A DNA stretch of 60,729 nucleotides, from assembly GCA_945952025.1 (NCBI GenBank), contig CAMFGW010000017.1:1-60729 (forward strand), written 5' to 3'. Below, piece after piece: positions 28,566-38,400 of this stretch. This DNA is from an uncultured Paracoccaceae bacterium (GTDB lineage: Bacteria; Pseudomonadota; Alphaproteobacteria; Rhodobacterales; Rhodobacteraceae). The position numbers and the translations under genes were made by a program. Each line of letters starts with the position of its first letter. The stretch's first letter is position 1. The notes under the pieces were generated by a model, which was given only the letters and a program-made list of their open reading frames with translations, was not told the DNA's origin and ran no database searches.

Positions 28566-29369
28566 ATGGCTGATGACATGAGCCGCATCATCGAATCAGG
28601 CGACGCCGCAGAGCCGCTGCCGCTGGTGGAGTTTCTGCACCGTGCGCTCGCCACCACCGCGATCGAGGATGTCTGGGCGCTGCACGTGGACCAGATGGCC
28701 GCCTACGGCTTCGACCGGCTGCTTTATGCCTCGAGCCGGCTCGGGCCGGTGAAGGGGGTGCCCCGGCCGGCCGAGTCGCTGGTCCTGTCGACGCTGCCCC
28801 CGGACTACCTGCGCGACTTCGTCGATGGCGGCCTCTACCTTGTTGCGCCGATGGTGTGGTGGGCGGTCGAGAACACCGGCGCCAGGCCCTTCGCGCGGAC
28901 GGTCGAGCAGGGCCGCTGCGCCCCCCTGTCACCCTGCGAACAGCGCCTGCAGTCGCTCGAACAGCGATTCGGCATCGACGCGGGCTATACGATCAGCTTT
29001 CCCCACACCTCCTGTCGCGCACGCGGCTGCATCGGCCTTTACGCCCCGCCGGACTGCACGCAGGACGAGGTCGATGACATCTGGCACCGTCATGGCAAGG
29101 AACTGTCGGTGATGAACACCGTCGTCCATACCCACCTGACGACGCTGCCGAGCCGCGCCCCTGCCGCCCTGACCTGCCGCCAGCGCGAGGTGCTGGAATG
29201 GGTCGCCTGGGGCCTGACGACCCAGGAGATCGCCAGCAAGATCGGGCTGACGGCCGCCACGGTCGAAAAGCACCTGCGGCTGGCGCGCGAGGCGCTCGGG
29301 GTCGAGACGACGACCCAGGCCGTCCTTCACGCCGCGATCCACAACCATCTTTTCCCGTCCCGCGGGTGA
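28566..29369 (+). CDS. LuxR-family regulator with autoinducer-type domain (solo)
   Basis: A 267-residue protein with an N-terminal autoinducer-binding-like domain (about 20-175) and a C-terminal LuxR helix-turn-helix (about 200-262: LTCRQREVLEWVAWGLTTQE, then IASKIGLTAATVEKHLRLAR). No luxI-type synthase is encoded in the window, so it is a LuxR solo here. Start at 28566 with GGAG nine bases upstream. A near-palindrome CCTGCCGGGACAGG at 28506-28519 is a possible self-binding site. It may control the divergent FAD oxidoreductase. Whether it senses acyl-homoserine lactones or another ligand is open. Confidence 0.88.
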   Translation: MADDMSRIIESGDAAEPLPLVEFLHRALATTAIEDVWALHVDQMAAYGFDRLLYASSRLGPVKGVPRPAESLVLSTLPPDYLRDFVDGGLYLVAPMVWWAVENTGARPFARTVEQGRCAPLSPCEQRLQSLEQRFGIDAGYTISFPHTSCRARGCIGLYAPPDCTQDEVDDIWHRHGKELSVMNTVVHTHLTTLPSRAPAALTCRQREVLEWVAWGLTTQEIASKIGLTAATVEKHLRLAREALGVETTTQAVLHAAIHNHLFPSRG

Positions 29370-30059
29370 CCGCGCAAACCGGAGTGACGCGACGTTTTTG
29401 CGGCTGTCCCGCGCGACTCTGAAATTATTCAACTGAGGAATTACGGTCAGGTAGGGATTTCCAGACTTACCGCCGCAGCGTCAGCAAGCCATGATACCAG
29501 TGTTCCACTGGTAGTGGCGAAAGCCTGGAACAGCGGTGCCCTTCCCCACGTGCCTTATCGGGGGGGGGCACCGCACTAACCTTCCCAGACTGGCTTTTCC
29601 TGTGGGCCCAGGGGCCTCCCGGGGGGGTCTTTCGACCATTGCGGCCGTTCGTCATCCCCGACGGGCCGGCCCGGTTCGGGGGTGATGCGAGCTCCGCCGG
29701 GCCCGCATCATCCCCGTTCCCGGATGCGGTGGCGCGTCATCTTCATGTAAATCCGGCCGCTTGCACGGTTCGTTGTTTTCATCGGCAGAGGGGGCGAGCC
29801 CCCGTGCAGACATGTGCCTGAGCGGGGTGGGGCGGGCAGCTGCATGGCGGGGTTTTGCCCATCCTCTCCGCCAACCCGGCCGCCCCGCTCGCCTGTAAGT
29901 GGTCGTTCACACGCCTGCGTCGGCCGAGGGGATCGTCCGGGACGACAGGCACCCGGTGCCCCCGCACTGAGGCCCTGCGACCTTCGCCCATCGCGCCTTC
30001 CCCGTCATCGGCCAGGCGCAGGGCTTCCGTCACAAGGACGACCCCCCCGCGCACCGCGC
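29370..30059. other. Gene-free stretch of about 690 bases
   Basis: No convincing protein gene on either strand: the open frames here have no recognisable motif and poor composition. The left part is AT-richer and then strongly folded (see 29496-29597). The middle carries GC hairpins such as GGGGGC-ga-GCCCCC at about 29790-29803. The right end is the tsf terminator. It is not a copy of the 225-bp repeat. Confidence 0.6.
29496..29597. ncRNA. Strongly folded segment, candidate structured RNA of unknown class
   Basis: A perfect hairpin ACCAGTG-ttc-CACTGGT (29496-29512) is followed by a long nested stem: AAAGCC-TGGAA (29520-29530) pairs with TTCCCA...GGCTTT (29582-29597), and inside it GCGGTGCCC (29533-29541) pairs with GGGCACCGC (29566-29574). 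The tip contains CCCC and a run of nine G. The near-symmetric rod leaves the strand undecided. I compared it by memory with SRP RNA, tmRNA, RNase P RNA, 6S RNA and cobalamin riboswitches and found none of their key motifs. Confidence 0.3.
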
Positions 30060-30085
30060 AAGGAAAAGGGCGCCCGAAGGCGCCC
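30060..30085 (-). terminator. Intrinsic terminator of rpsB-tsf
   Basis: On the minus strand GGGCGCC-ttcg-GGCGCCC is followed by TTTTCCTT, 29 bases past the tsf stop. Confidence 0.85.
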
Positions 30086-30113
30086 GATCCCTGTCTCGCG
30101 ATGGTCTGCGACC

Positions 30114-31013
30114 TCAGGCGCCTTTCAGCGTCTTGGCCACTTCCGCCGCGAAATCCTCTTCCTTCTTCTCGACGCCTTCGCCCACGGCGACGCGGGCGAA
30201 GCTGACGATCTCGACACCGGCATCCTTCGCCGCCTGCTCGACCGAGATGTCGGGGTTCATCACGAACTTCTGGCCCATGAGCGTGTTCTCTTCCAGGAAC
30301 TTCTTCATCCGGCCCGGGATGATGTTGTTCTGGATCACCGCCTCGGGCTTCGGCTTGGCCGAGGTGGCATTTTCCTCAAGCGCCTTCTGGGTCTGCACCG
30401 TGCGCTCACGCTCGACGATCGCGGGGTCGAGCGCGGCTTCGTTCAGCGCCAAGGGCGACGAGGCGGCGATATGCATGGCAAGCTGCTTGCCGATGCCATT
30501 GTCCTTGCCCTTCAGCCCGACCAGCACGCCGATCCGGCCCATCCCGTCGGCGGCGGCGTTGTGCACATAGCTCACCACGCTGTCGCCGTTGACCTTGACC
30601 ATGCGGCGCAGCGTCATGTTCTCGCCGATCTTGGCGATGGCGTCGGTCAGCACTTCCGAAACCTTCTTGGCGCCGACCTTGGCATCCCTCAGCGCGTCGA
30701 GCGTGTCGACGGCCAGCGCCGACTGGGCGAAGTCGCGCACCATGTTCTGGAATTCGCCGTTCTTGGCCACGAAGTCGGTTTCCGAGTTGACCTCGACCGC
30801 GACACCCGTAGCGCCGTCGACCGCCACCGCGACCAGCCCTTCGGCCGCCACGCGGTCGGCCTTCTTGGCCGCCTTGGCCAGGCCCTTGGTGCGCAGCCAG
30901 TCGATCGCCGCTTCCATGTCGCCCTTGACCTCGGTCAGCGCCTTCTTGGCGTCCATCATGCCTGCGCCGGTCGTTTCGCGCAGTTCCTTGACCATCTGTG
31001 CGGTAATCGTCAT
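30114..31013 (-). CDS. tsf: Elongation factor Ts
   Basis: Guanine-nucleotide exchange factor for EF-Tu. The 299-residue length is normal for alphaproteobacteria. The N-terminal UBA-like domain and the signature [16 protein letters not shown] are at residues 10-25, followed by [10 protein letters not shown] in the core domain and [12 protein letters not shown] further on. The start at 31013 ([11 protein letters not shown]) is canonical; a longer reading would add 50 unrelated residues from the leader. It follows rpsB in the usual operon order, with a hairpin between them, and ends at a strong terminator. Confidence 0.97.
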   Translation of the reverse strand: MTITAQMVKELRETTGAGMMDAKKALTEVKGDMEAAIDWLRTKGLAKAAKKADRVAAEGLVAVAVDGATGVAVEVNSETDFVAKNGEFQNMVRDFAQSALAVDTLDALRDAKVGAKKVSEVLTDAIAKIGENMTLRRMVKVNGDSVVSYVHNAAADGMGRIGVLVGLKGKDNGIGKQLAMHIAASSPLALNEAALDPAIVERERTVQTQKALEENATSAKPKPEAVIQNNIIPGRMKKFLEENTLMGQKFVMNPDISVEQAAKDAGVEIVSFARVAVGEGVEKKEEDFAAEVAKTLKGA

Positions 31014-31047
31014 GACCGCTCTCCTTCGTTGTTCATTAAACGGGTCA

Positions 31048-31066
31048 GGCGGGGAATATCCCCGCC
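31048..31066 (-). promoter_or_regulatory. Hairpin in the rpsB-tsf gap
   Basis: GGCGGGGA-tat-TCCCCGCC on the minus strand, a perfect 8-bp stem without a T run. It probably adjusts the tsf:rpsB transcript ratio or marks a processing site. Confidence 0.5.
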
Positions 31067-31122
31067 CGTTGAAGCGTGTGTGACGCGCGGGGGCTTGTCG
31101 CACCCCGCGCCATCCGGCCGCC

Positions 31123-31887
31123 TCAGGCCTCGGCGGTTTCGCCCAGAAGCTCGTCCGGCGCATCGCTCAGCGCGCCCAGGTCGACGCCTGCCGCGCCCAT
31201 CTGGGCCGACATGCCGTCAAGGGCCGCACGGCTCACCAGGTCGCAGTACATCTGGATGGCGCGCGCCGCGTCATCGTTGCCCGGGACGACATACTGGATG
31301 CCCTTCGGCGAGCAGTTGGTGTCGACGATGGCGACGACCGGGATGCCCAGCTTGTTGGCTTCCTGGATGGCCAGGTCTTCCTTGTTCACGTCGATGACGA
31401 ACAGCAGGTCCGGCAGGCCGCCCATCTCGCGGATGCCGCCGAGCGATGCCTGGAGTTTCGCCTGCTCGCGCTCCATGCCGAGCCGCTCTTTCTTCGTCAG
31501 GCCATCCGCGCCGTTCGCCATCACCTCGTCGATGTGCTTGAGACGCGCGATCGACTGGGAAACGGTTTTCCAGTTGGTCAGCGTGCCGCCGAGCCAGCGG
31601 TGGTTCATGTAGTACTGCGCGCACTTTTCGGCAGCCTCGGCGATCGACTTCGACGCCTGACGCTTGGTGCCGACGAAGAGGATGCGGCCGCCCTTGGCGA
31701 TCGTCTCGCGCACGACGTTCAGCGCCGTGTCCAGCAGCGGGACCGTCTGGGTCAGATCGATGATATGGATGCCGTTGCGGTCGCCGTAGATATATTCGGC
31801 CATGCGCGGGTTCCAGCGCTGGGTCTGGTGGCCGTAGTGAACGCCAGCTTCCAAGAGCTGACGCATGGAGAATTCGGGAAGCGCCAT
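31123..31887 (-). CDS. rpsB: 30S ribosomal protein S2
   Basis: Ribosomal protein S2, 254 residues, bound to the small-subunit head-body hinge. The N-terminus [20 protein letters not shown], then [10 protein letters not shown], the central [10 protein letters not shown] and the C-terminal DTNCSP-type motif are all canonical. A GGAAAGGAACG ribosome site lies close to the start. It is the first gene of the rpsB-tsf operon and its leader is strongly structured. Confidence 0.98.
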   Translation of the reverse strand: MALPEFSMRQLLEAGVHYGHQTQRWNPRMAEYIYGDRNGIHIIDLTQTVPLLDTALNVVRETIAKGGRILFVGTKRQASKSIAEAAEKCAQYYMNHRWLGGTLTNWKTVSQSIARLKHIDEVMANGADGLTKKERLGMEREQAKLQASLGGIREMGGLPDLLFVIDVNKEDLAIQEANKLGIPVVAIVDTNCSPKGIQYVVPGNDDAARAIQMYCDLVSRAALDGMSAQMGAAGVDLGALSDAPDELLGETAEA

Positions 31888-31990
31888 CGTTCGTTCCTTT
31901 CCGGTTTGCGCCTGAGCGGAGTGATTTCAGGCTTTCGCCCAACCGGTGGACCGGCGGGGATGTCTCCCCCGTCAGCCCGCACTCCGCCTG
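31888..31990 (-). promoter_or_regulatory. Structured 5' leader of rpsB
   Basis: GCGGAGTG (31916-31923) pairs perfectly with CACTCCGC (31980-31987), enclosing further GC stems including GGCGGGGA...TCTCCCCC. Ribosomal-protein leaders with such closed stems are often bound by their own product; S2 autoregulation is known in enterobacteria but not shown for this structure. Confidence 0.4.
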
Positions 31991-32105
31991 TGAAGTGCCG
32001 CGCACATATGCGATCTTTTCGCCCAGTGCAAGGGCGGCAGTGGCCATCATGTGCCCGTGTGCCCCCCGCCTTGCCTCTGCGCACCAAGGGGCGTAGCCAT
32101 CCTTC

Positions 32106-33626
32106 ATGCACCCCGCCGATGCGCCATCCCCCTGCCCTACGCCCTTTTCGCTGACGGCGCACGTCCTGGCTGCCGGGCGCGCGCGGCCGGACAAGAGCGC
32201 GCTTCAGCTCCTGTCGCCGACGGGGGCCGAGCGCTGGTCCTATGCCCGCCTGATCGCGGCGGTCGAGGGGCTGACGGCGGCGCTGATGGCGCTCGGCCTG
32301 CCCGAAAGCGGTCGGGTTCTTCTGCGTCTGGGCAACAGCGCCGATTTCCCGGTCGCCTTCCTTGCCTGCATCGCCGCCGGCCTCTTGCCGGTCGCCGCAC
32401 CCGCCGGCCTGACGGCGCCCGAGGTGACCGCGCTTGCGGCCGACCTTGCCCCCTCGCTGATCCTCGCCGCACCGGGCGCGAGCCTGCCCGACCCCTGCCC
32501 CGCACCGGTCCTGACCCGCGACCAGATGCGCGCCAGCTACGACGGCACCGGCCGCGCGCCCCTGACGGGTGCGCCGGACCGCCCGGCCTACCTCGTCTAT
32601 ACCTCCGGCACATCCGGCCGCCCGCGCGCCGTCCTTCACGCCCACCGCGCGATCTGGGCGCGGCGCATGATGCACCGGGGCTGGTATGGACTGACCGAGG
32701 GCGACCGGCTGCTCCACGCCGGCGCCTTCAACTGGAGCTTCACGCTCGGCACCGGGCTACTGGACCCCTGGACCCTTGGCGCGACGGCGCTGGTTCCGGC
32801 CGAAGGCGTGACGCCCGCGCGGCTTCCCCTGCTTCTCCGCCGCCATGATGCTACGCTTTTTGCCGCTGCTCCTGGTGTTTACAGGCAACTATTGATGTCC
32901 CACGACAAGATCGACCTTCCGCACCTCCGCCATGGGCTGACGGCAGGCGAGGCGCTTTCGCCGCATCTGCGCGCCGCCTGGGAAGCCGCAACCGGCCGCC
33001 CCCTCTACGAGGCCTACGGCCTCAGCGAATGTTCCACCTTCATCTCGGGCTCACCCGTCCGCCCCGCGCCGGATGGGGCAATCGGCTTCCCCCAACCCGG
33101 CCGCCGCGTGGCCATCATGGACGACGAAGGCGCGCCCCTGCCGGCCGGCGCCGAAGGCACCATCGCCGTCCACCGCAGCGATCCCGGCCTGTTCCTCGGC
33201 TATTGGGACGCTGAAGCAGAAACAAAAGCCCGTTTTCGTGGCGACTGGTTCCAGACCGGCGACCGGGCGACCCGGTCCGACGACGGCGCCATCCGCTTCG
33301 CAGGCCGCGCGGACGACATGATGAACGCCGGCGGCTTCCGCGTCTCGCCGGCCGAGGTCGAGGCGGCACTCGCGCCCTGCCCCGGCGCCGGCGAGGTCGC
33401 AGCCTTCGAGGCCCGCGTGGGTCCCGCGACCACGATCATCGCGCTGGCCTATACCGGCACCGCGACGGCCGAGGCGCTGGCGGCGCTGGCCAACGCCCGC
33501 CTCGCCCCCTACAAGCGCCCCCGCCGCTACGACCATCACACCAGCTTGCCGCACACGCCAAACGGCAAGATCAACCGCCGCGCGCTTCGCGATGGCGCAC
33601 ATCAGGAAAAGGATGCAATGCCTTGA
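32106..33626 (+). CDS. Acyl-CoA synthetase / AMP-dependent ligase
   Basis: A 506-residue adenylate-forming enzyme joining a carboxylic acid to CoA. Motifs: P-loop YTSGTSGRPRAVLH (about 161-174), the substrate-pocket segment TAGEALS, YGLSECSTFISG, hinge region with TGD...GRADDMMNAGGFRVS, and the C-terminal catalytic lysine in NGKINR. The likely substrates are benzoate-like or short-chain acids; the type is not determined. It is the first of three overlapping genes (synthetase, DsbA-like, MFS). Odd: around 32844-32900 codons are AT-rich and rare (AGG, CTA, TTG, GCT), over the conserved TLFAAAPGVYRQLL segment. Confidence 0.88.
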   Translation: MHPADAPSPCPTPFSLTAHVLAAGRARPDKSALQLLSPTGAERWSYARLIAAVEGLTAALMALGLPESGRVLLRLGNSADFPVAFLACIAAGLLPVAAPAGLTAPEVTALAADLAPSLILAAPGASLPDPCPAPVLTRDQMRASYDGTGRAPLTGAPDRPAYLVYTSGTSGRPRAVLHAHRAIWARRMMHRGWYGLTEGDRLLHAGAFNWSFTLGTGLLDPWTLGATALVPAEGVTPARLPLLLRRHDATLFAAAPGVYRQLLMSHDKIDLPHLRHGLTAGEALSPHLRAAWEAATGRPLYEAYGLSECSTFISGSPVRPAPDGAIGFPQPGRRVAIMDDEGAPLPAGAEGTIAVHRSDPGLFLGYWDAEAETKARFRGDWFQTGDRATRSDDGAIRFAGRADDMMNAGGFRVSPAEVEAALAPCPGAGEVAAFEARVGPATTIIALAYTGTATAEALAALANARLAPYKRPRRYDHHTSLPHTPNGKINRRALRDGAHQEKDAMP

Positions 33627-34258
33627 TAAAGCTTGACATCATATCGGACGTGGCCTGCCCCTGGTGCTATCTGGGCAAGGCGCAGCTTGACCGCGCGCTC
33701 GAGGCGCGGCCCGATCACCCCTTCCAGATCGAATGGCACCCCTACCAGCTGAACCCCGACATCCCGCCCGGGGGCATGGACCGCGCCGAATGGATGGCCG
33801 CCCGTTTCGGCAGCCCCGAGGCGATCATGAAGGTCCACGCCCCCCTCATCGCCCAGGGCGAGGCGCTGGGCGTTCCCTTCGACTTCCCGGCCATCAAGCG
33901 CACGCCGAACACGCTCGACGCCCACCGGCTGATCCACTGGGCCGGGATCGAGGGGCGCCAGAAGCCGATGGTCGACGCCCTCTTCCGCGCCTACTGGGCC
34001 GAGGGCAAGGACATCGGCGACGCGGCCACGCTCGCCGAGATCGCCGGTCAGGTCGGCCTTGGCCGCGACGCCATCGCCCGCCTTCTGGCCACCGACGCCG
34101 ATGTCGATACGGTCCGCGCCCGCATGTCCCATTCCAGCGCGCGGGGCGTGAGCGCGGTCCCGACCTTCATCATCGACCACCGCCATGTCGTGCGCGGCGC
34201 GCAGCCTGCCGAGCTCTGGACCGGAGTCATCGACGAATTGGCGGGCGCCCGCGAATGA
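33623..34258 (+). CDS. DsbA-family oxidoreductase (FrnE / 2-hydroxychromene isomerase-like)
   Basis: A 211-residue thioredoxin-fold protein with an inserted helical domain and the active site CPWCYLG (C12, C15). No signal peptide, so it is cytosolic, as are FrnE-type proteins. The start is TTG, overlapping the upstream stop as TTGA; no ATG or GTG fits, and family homology (IKLDIISDVACPWC) begins right there. It overlaps the MFS gene downstream by ATGA. Candidate roles are disulfide exchange or a glutathione-dependent isomerisation in aromatic metabolism. Confidence 0.87.
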   Translation: MIKLDIISDVACPWCYLGKAQLDRALEARPDHPFQIEWHPYQLNPDIPPGGMDRAEWMAARFGSPEAIMKVHAPLIAQGEALGVPFDFPAIKRTPNTLDAHRLIHWAGIEGRQKPMVDALFRAYWAEGKDIGDAATLAEIAGQVGLGRDAIARLLATDADVDTVRARMSHSSARGVSAVPTFIIDHRHVVRGAQPAELWTGVIDELAGARE

Positions 34259-35463
34259 CCCCGCCCGCGCCCCCCACATCCCGCGGTACGGCGGTCTTCA
34301 CGGCCCGGCTGGCGATGCTGTTCGCCACCATCGCCTTTTCGATCGACGCCATGCTGCCCGCACTGCCCACCATCGCGGCGGACCTCACGCCCGATGCGCC
34401 GAACCGCGCGCAGCTGATCCTGTCGATCTTCGTCCTGGGCATGGGGCTCGGCACGCTGCTCGTCGGGCCACTGTCGGACGCCTGGGGCAGAAAGCCAGTG
34501 CTGATCGGCGGGCTGGTGATCTACCTGATCGCGGCGCTCGTCGCCCATCAGGCCACCAGCCTCGAGATGCTTCTGGCGGCCCGCATGGCCCAGGGCTTCG
34601 GCGCCGCCTCGCCGCGCGTCGTGTCGCTGGCGCTGGTGCGCGACCTGTTTTCGGGGCGCGACATGGCACGGATCATGTCGATCGTGATGATGGTCTTCAT
34701 GATCGTCCCGGCACTTGCCCCCCTTGTCGGGCAGGGCATCATTCACCTGGCCGGCTGGCGCGCGATCTTCCTCGCCTATGTCGCCTTTGCGCTCATAGCG
34801 CTGGTCTGGTTCGGCCTCGGCCAGCCCGAAACCCACCCGCCCGAACGCCGCCGCCCCCTGCGCCCCGCCCTTCTGGCCGAAGGCCTGCGCGAGGTCCTGG
34901 CAGCGCCCGAGGTGCGGCTTTACACCATCATCACCGGCCTCGGCTTCGGCCAGATGCTGGGGCTTCTGTCGTCGATCCAGCAGATCTTCGACCAGGGCTT
35001 CGGACGGGCCGAGGAATTTCCCCTGTGGTTCGCGCTGATCGCCGCCATCGCCGGGACCGGATCCTTCCTGAACAGCCGACTGGTCGGCCGGGTCGGTATG
35101 CGCCGCATGGCGATGCTGGCCTATATCGGCCAGGTGGTCCTGTCGGTCGTGATGCTGGGGGTCTTCCTGCTGGGCCATCCGACCGGCAACCTGGCCTTCG
35201 CGGCCTTCTATGTCTGGGCCACCTCGATCTTCTTCATCGCCGGGTTGACCTTCGGCAACCTGAACGCGCTCGCCATGCAGAAGATGGGCCACCTGGCCGG
35301 GCTTGCGACCTCGGTCATCTCGTCGCTGTCGACGGTCCTGTCGGCAGCCATTGCCGCGGTGACGGGGCTGATGTTCAACGGAACGCCGGTGCCCGCCATG
35401 CTGACCGCCGTCGCCTGTTCGACGCTGGCGACACTCCTGATGCGGCGCGCGGCGCGGCTCTAG
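34255..35463 (+). CDS. MFS drug-resistance exporter, Bcr/CflA type
   Basis: A 402-residue 12-helix transporter. The signature of the 12-helix drug/H+ antiporters is visible: motif A as GPLSDAWGRKPVLIGG (about 67-82), the helix-1 start LAMLFATIAFSIDAMLPALP with the acidic D in helix 1, and motif C-like features in helix 5. The gene overlaps the DsbA-like gene by four bases and its TAG shares bases with the stop of the convergent mfd gene (CTAG). Substrate unknown. Confidence 0.9.
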   Translation: MTPPAPPTSRGTAVFTARLAMLFATIAFSIDAMLPALPTIAADLTPDAPNRAQLILSIFVLGMGLGTLLVGPLSDAWGRKPVLIGGLVIYLIAALVAHQATSLEMLLAARMAQGFGAASPRVVSLALVRDLFSGRDMARIMSIVMMVFMIVPALAPLVGQGIIHLAGWRAIFLAYVAFALIALVWFGLGQPETHPPERRRPLRPALLAEGLREVLAAPEVRLYTIITGLGFGQMLGLLSSIQQIFDQGFGRAEEFPLWFALIAAIAGTGSFLNSRLVGRVGMRRMAMLAYIGQVVLSVVMLGVFLLGHPTGNLAFAAFYVWATSIFFIAGLTFGNLNALAMQKMGHLAGLATSVISSLSTVLSAAIAAVTGLMFNGTPVPAMLTAVACSTLATLLMRRAARL

Positions 35464-38400
35464 CCCTTTGAAGCCACCGCCTTTTCGGCAAGGTCGCGCG
35501 CCACGGCGAAGGCGCCCTTGATGCGCTCGGCCTCGGTGGCGAAGTTGCCCGCGACCACGATCTTGTTGTCCTTGACCCGGGCCGCCCCCTTCTGCGCCTG
35601 GATGAAGTCCACCAATCCGGCCGGGTTGGCGAACTTGTCGCCGTGGAACTGGACCGTGATCCCCTTCGGCCCGGCGTCCAGCCGCGCGATGCCGGCGCGC
35701 TTGCAGGTGCCCTTGATGCGCACGACCAGCAAGAGCGTGTTGACCTCGCGCGGCAGGGCGCCGAAACGGTCGATCAGCTCTGCCGCGAACCCTTCGAGCT
35801 CGGCCTTCGTCGTCAGGTGCGAGAGGCGCCGGTAAAGCCCCAGCCGCACGTCGAGGTCGGGCACGAAAGCCTCCGGGATCAGCACCGGCACGCCCAGATT
35901 GATCTGCGGCGCCCATTGGCCATCGTCGCCCAGGGCCCCGTCCAGATCGCCCGCCTTCAGCCTGGCGATCGTCTCTTCGAGCATCGACTGGTAAAGTTCG
36001 TAGCCCACTTCCTTGATATGGCCCGACTGTTCATCGCCCAGAAGGTTCCCCGCCCCGCGCAGGTCCAGGTCCTGCGAGGCGAGCGAGAAGCCCGCGCCAA
36101 GGCTGTCGAGCGAGCCCAGAAGCCTCAGTCGCTTTTCGGCCGGCGGCGTCAGCGGCGCGCGGGGCTTCGTGGTCAGATAGGCATAGGCGCGGACCTTCGC
36201 GCGCCCGACCCGGCCGCGGATCTGGTAAAGCTGGCTCAGCCCGAACATGTCCGCGCGGTGGACGATCATGGTGTTCGCGGACGGAATATCGAGCCCGCTT
36301 TCGACGATCGTCGTCGCCAGAAGCACGTCATACTTGCCGTCGTAGAAGGCGTTCATCCGCTCGTCGAGCTCGCCCGCCGCCATCTGGCCATGGGCGATGA
36401 CGTAGCTCACTTCCGGGACATGGTCCTTCAGGAAGGCCTCGATTTCCGGCAGGTCGGAAATGCGCGGCACGACGTAGAAGGACTGGCCGCCCCGGTAATG
36501 TTCGCGCAGGAGCGCCTCGCGGATCGTCAGCGTGTCGAACTCGCTGACATAGGTGCGGATCGCCAGCCGATCGACGGGCGGCGTGCCGATGATCGACAGG
36601 TCGCGCACGCCGGTCAGCGACAGTTGCAGCGTGCGCGGGATGGGCGTTGCGGTCAGGGTCAGGACGTGGATTTCCGACCGCATCTCCTTCAGTCGCTCTT
36701 TGTGACCGACACCAAAATGTTGTTCTTCGTCAATGACTAACAGGCCGAGGTTGCGGAACTTCACCGACTTCGACAGGACGGCGTGCGTGCCGACGACGAT
36801 GTCCACCGTCCCGTCCGCCAGCCCGTCCCGCGTCATCGCCGCGTCCTTGGCGCTGACGAAGCGCGACAAGGGCCGGACGGTGACCGCCGTGCCCCGGAAA
36901 CGTTCGGCGAAGGTCTTGTAGTGCTGCCGAGCAAGCAGCGTCGTCGGCGCGATGACCGCGACCTGCACCCCCGACTGGGCCGCGACGAAGGCCGCGCGCA
37001 TCGCGACCTCGGTCTTGCCGAAGCCCACGTCGCCGACGATGAGCCGGTCCATCGGATTGCCGGCCTCGAGGTCCGTCACCACGTCGCCGATGGCTGTGAG
37101 CTGGTCGTCGGTTTCCTGATAGGGGAAGCGGGCGGCAAACTCCTCCCATTCATGGTGCGGCGCCTCGAGGATCGGCGCGGCGCGCAGGTGGCGTTCGGCC
37201 GCGACCCGCATCAGCCGCTCGGCGATCTGGCGGATGCGCTCCCTGAGCCGCGCCTTCTTCGCCTGCCAGGCCCCGCCGCCCAGCTTGTCCAGAAGCCCCT
37301 CTTCATGGCCATAGCGGCTCAGAAGCTCGATATTCTCGACCGGCAGGAACAAACGGTCGCCGCCCGCATACTCCAGCGCCACACATTCATGCGGCGCGCC
37401 AAGGGCGGTGATCGTTTCCAGCCCCTTGTAGCGGCCGACGCCATGTTCGACATGGACGACGAGGTCGCCCGGCGACAGGCTCTGCGCCTCGGTCAGGAAG
37501 TTCTCGGCCCGCCGGCGCTTCTTCGCGCCGCGCACCAGCCGCTCGCCCAGCACATCCTGTTCGGATACGACCGTCAGCCCGTCGCGCTGGCCGGGCGTGC
37601 CCTCGGCCTCGAACCCGTGGTCGAGCGGCCAGACCGCCAGATGCACGCCCCCCGGCCGCAGGTCACGCATGGTGCGGATAGGCGTCGCATCGGCGATCCC
37701 CTCATCCTGCAAGAGCCCCTGCAACCGTTCCCGCGCGCCGTCGGAATAGGAGGCGACGACAACCGCGCCATCCTTGCGCTTTGCCTCAATATGATCCTTC
37801 AAAGCGCCGAAAAGACTGACGTTTTCCAGCTGGCGTTCCGGCGCGAAATTCCGCCCGATCCGGCCGCCCGCATCCAGAACGCCCGCGCCCGTCGGCTGCG
37901 GCAGGACCGACAGCTGCACCGTCCGGTGCCCCTTGACCGCCCCCTGCCAGTGCGCCTCGTCCAGATACAGAAGCCCCGGCGGCGCGGGCTTGTAGACCGT
38001 ATCCATCCGGTCGCGCCGCTTCATCGCCTCGGTCCGGGCGTCATACTGGTCGGCGATCCCTTCCCACCGCGCAAGCTGCGCCGCGGGCACCTGGTCGTCG
38101 ATCATCACCGTTGCACCCGGCAGGTAGTCGAAGAGCGTCTCCAGCCGGACGTGGAAGAAGCCGAGCCAATGTTCCATGCCGGCGTGCTTGCGGCCCGCGC
38201 TGACCGCCTCGTAAAGCGGATCGTCGGTCCCGGCGGCACCGAACTCGATCCGGTAATTCTGGCGGAAGCGCGCGATCGAGGCGTCGTCGAGGATAACCTC
38301 GCTGACCGGCGCCAGTTCGACCTTTGTCAGTTTCTCGATCGTCCGCTGGCTGGCCGCATCGAAGCGCCGCGCCCCGTCCAGCACGTCGCCGAAGAGGTCG

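Noticed and set aside
29496-29597. Cobalamin riboswitch, SRP RNA or tmRNA at the folded segment
   Set aside because: The word GCCACTACCAGTGG resembles a B12-box neighbour, but the B12 box, the SRP apical loop and the tmRNA acceptor arm are all missing.
29779-30054. Minus-strand open frame of 91 codons in the gene-free region
   Set aside because: No motif, no ribosome site, low-complexity arginine-rich sequence, and it overlaps GC hairpins; treated as non-coding.
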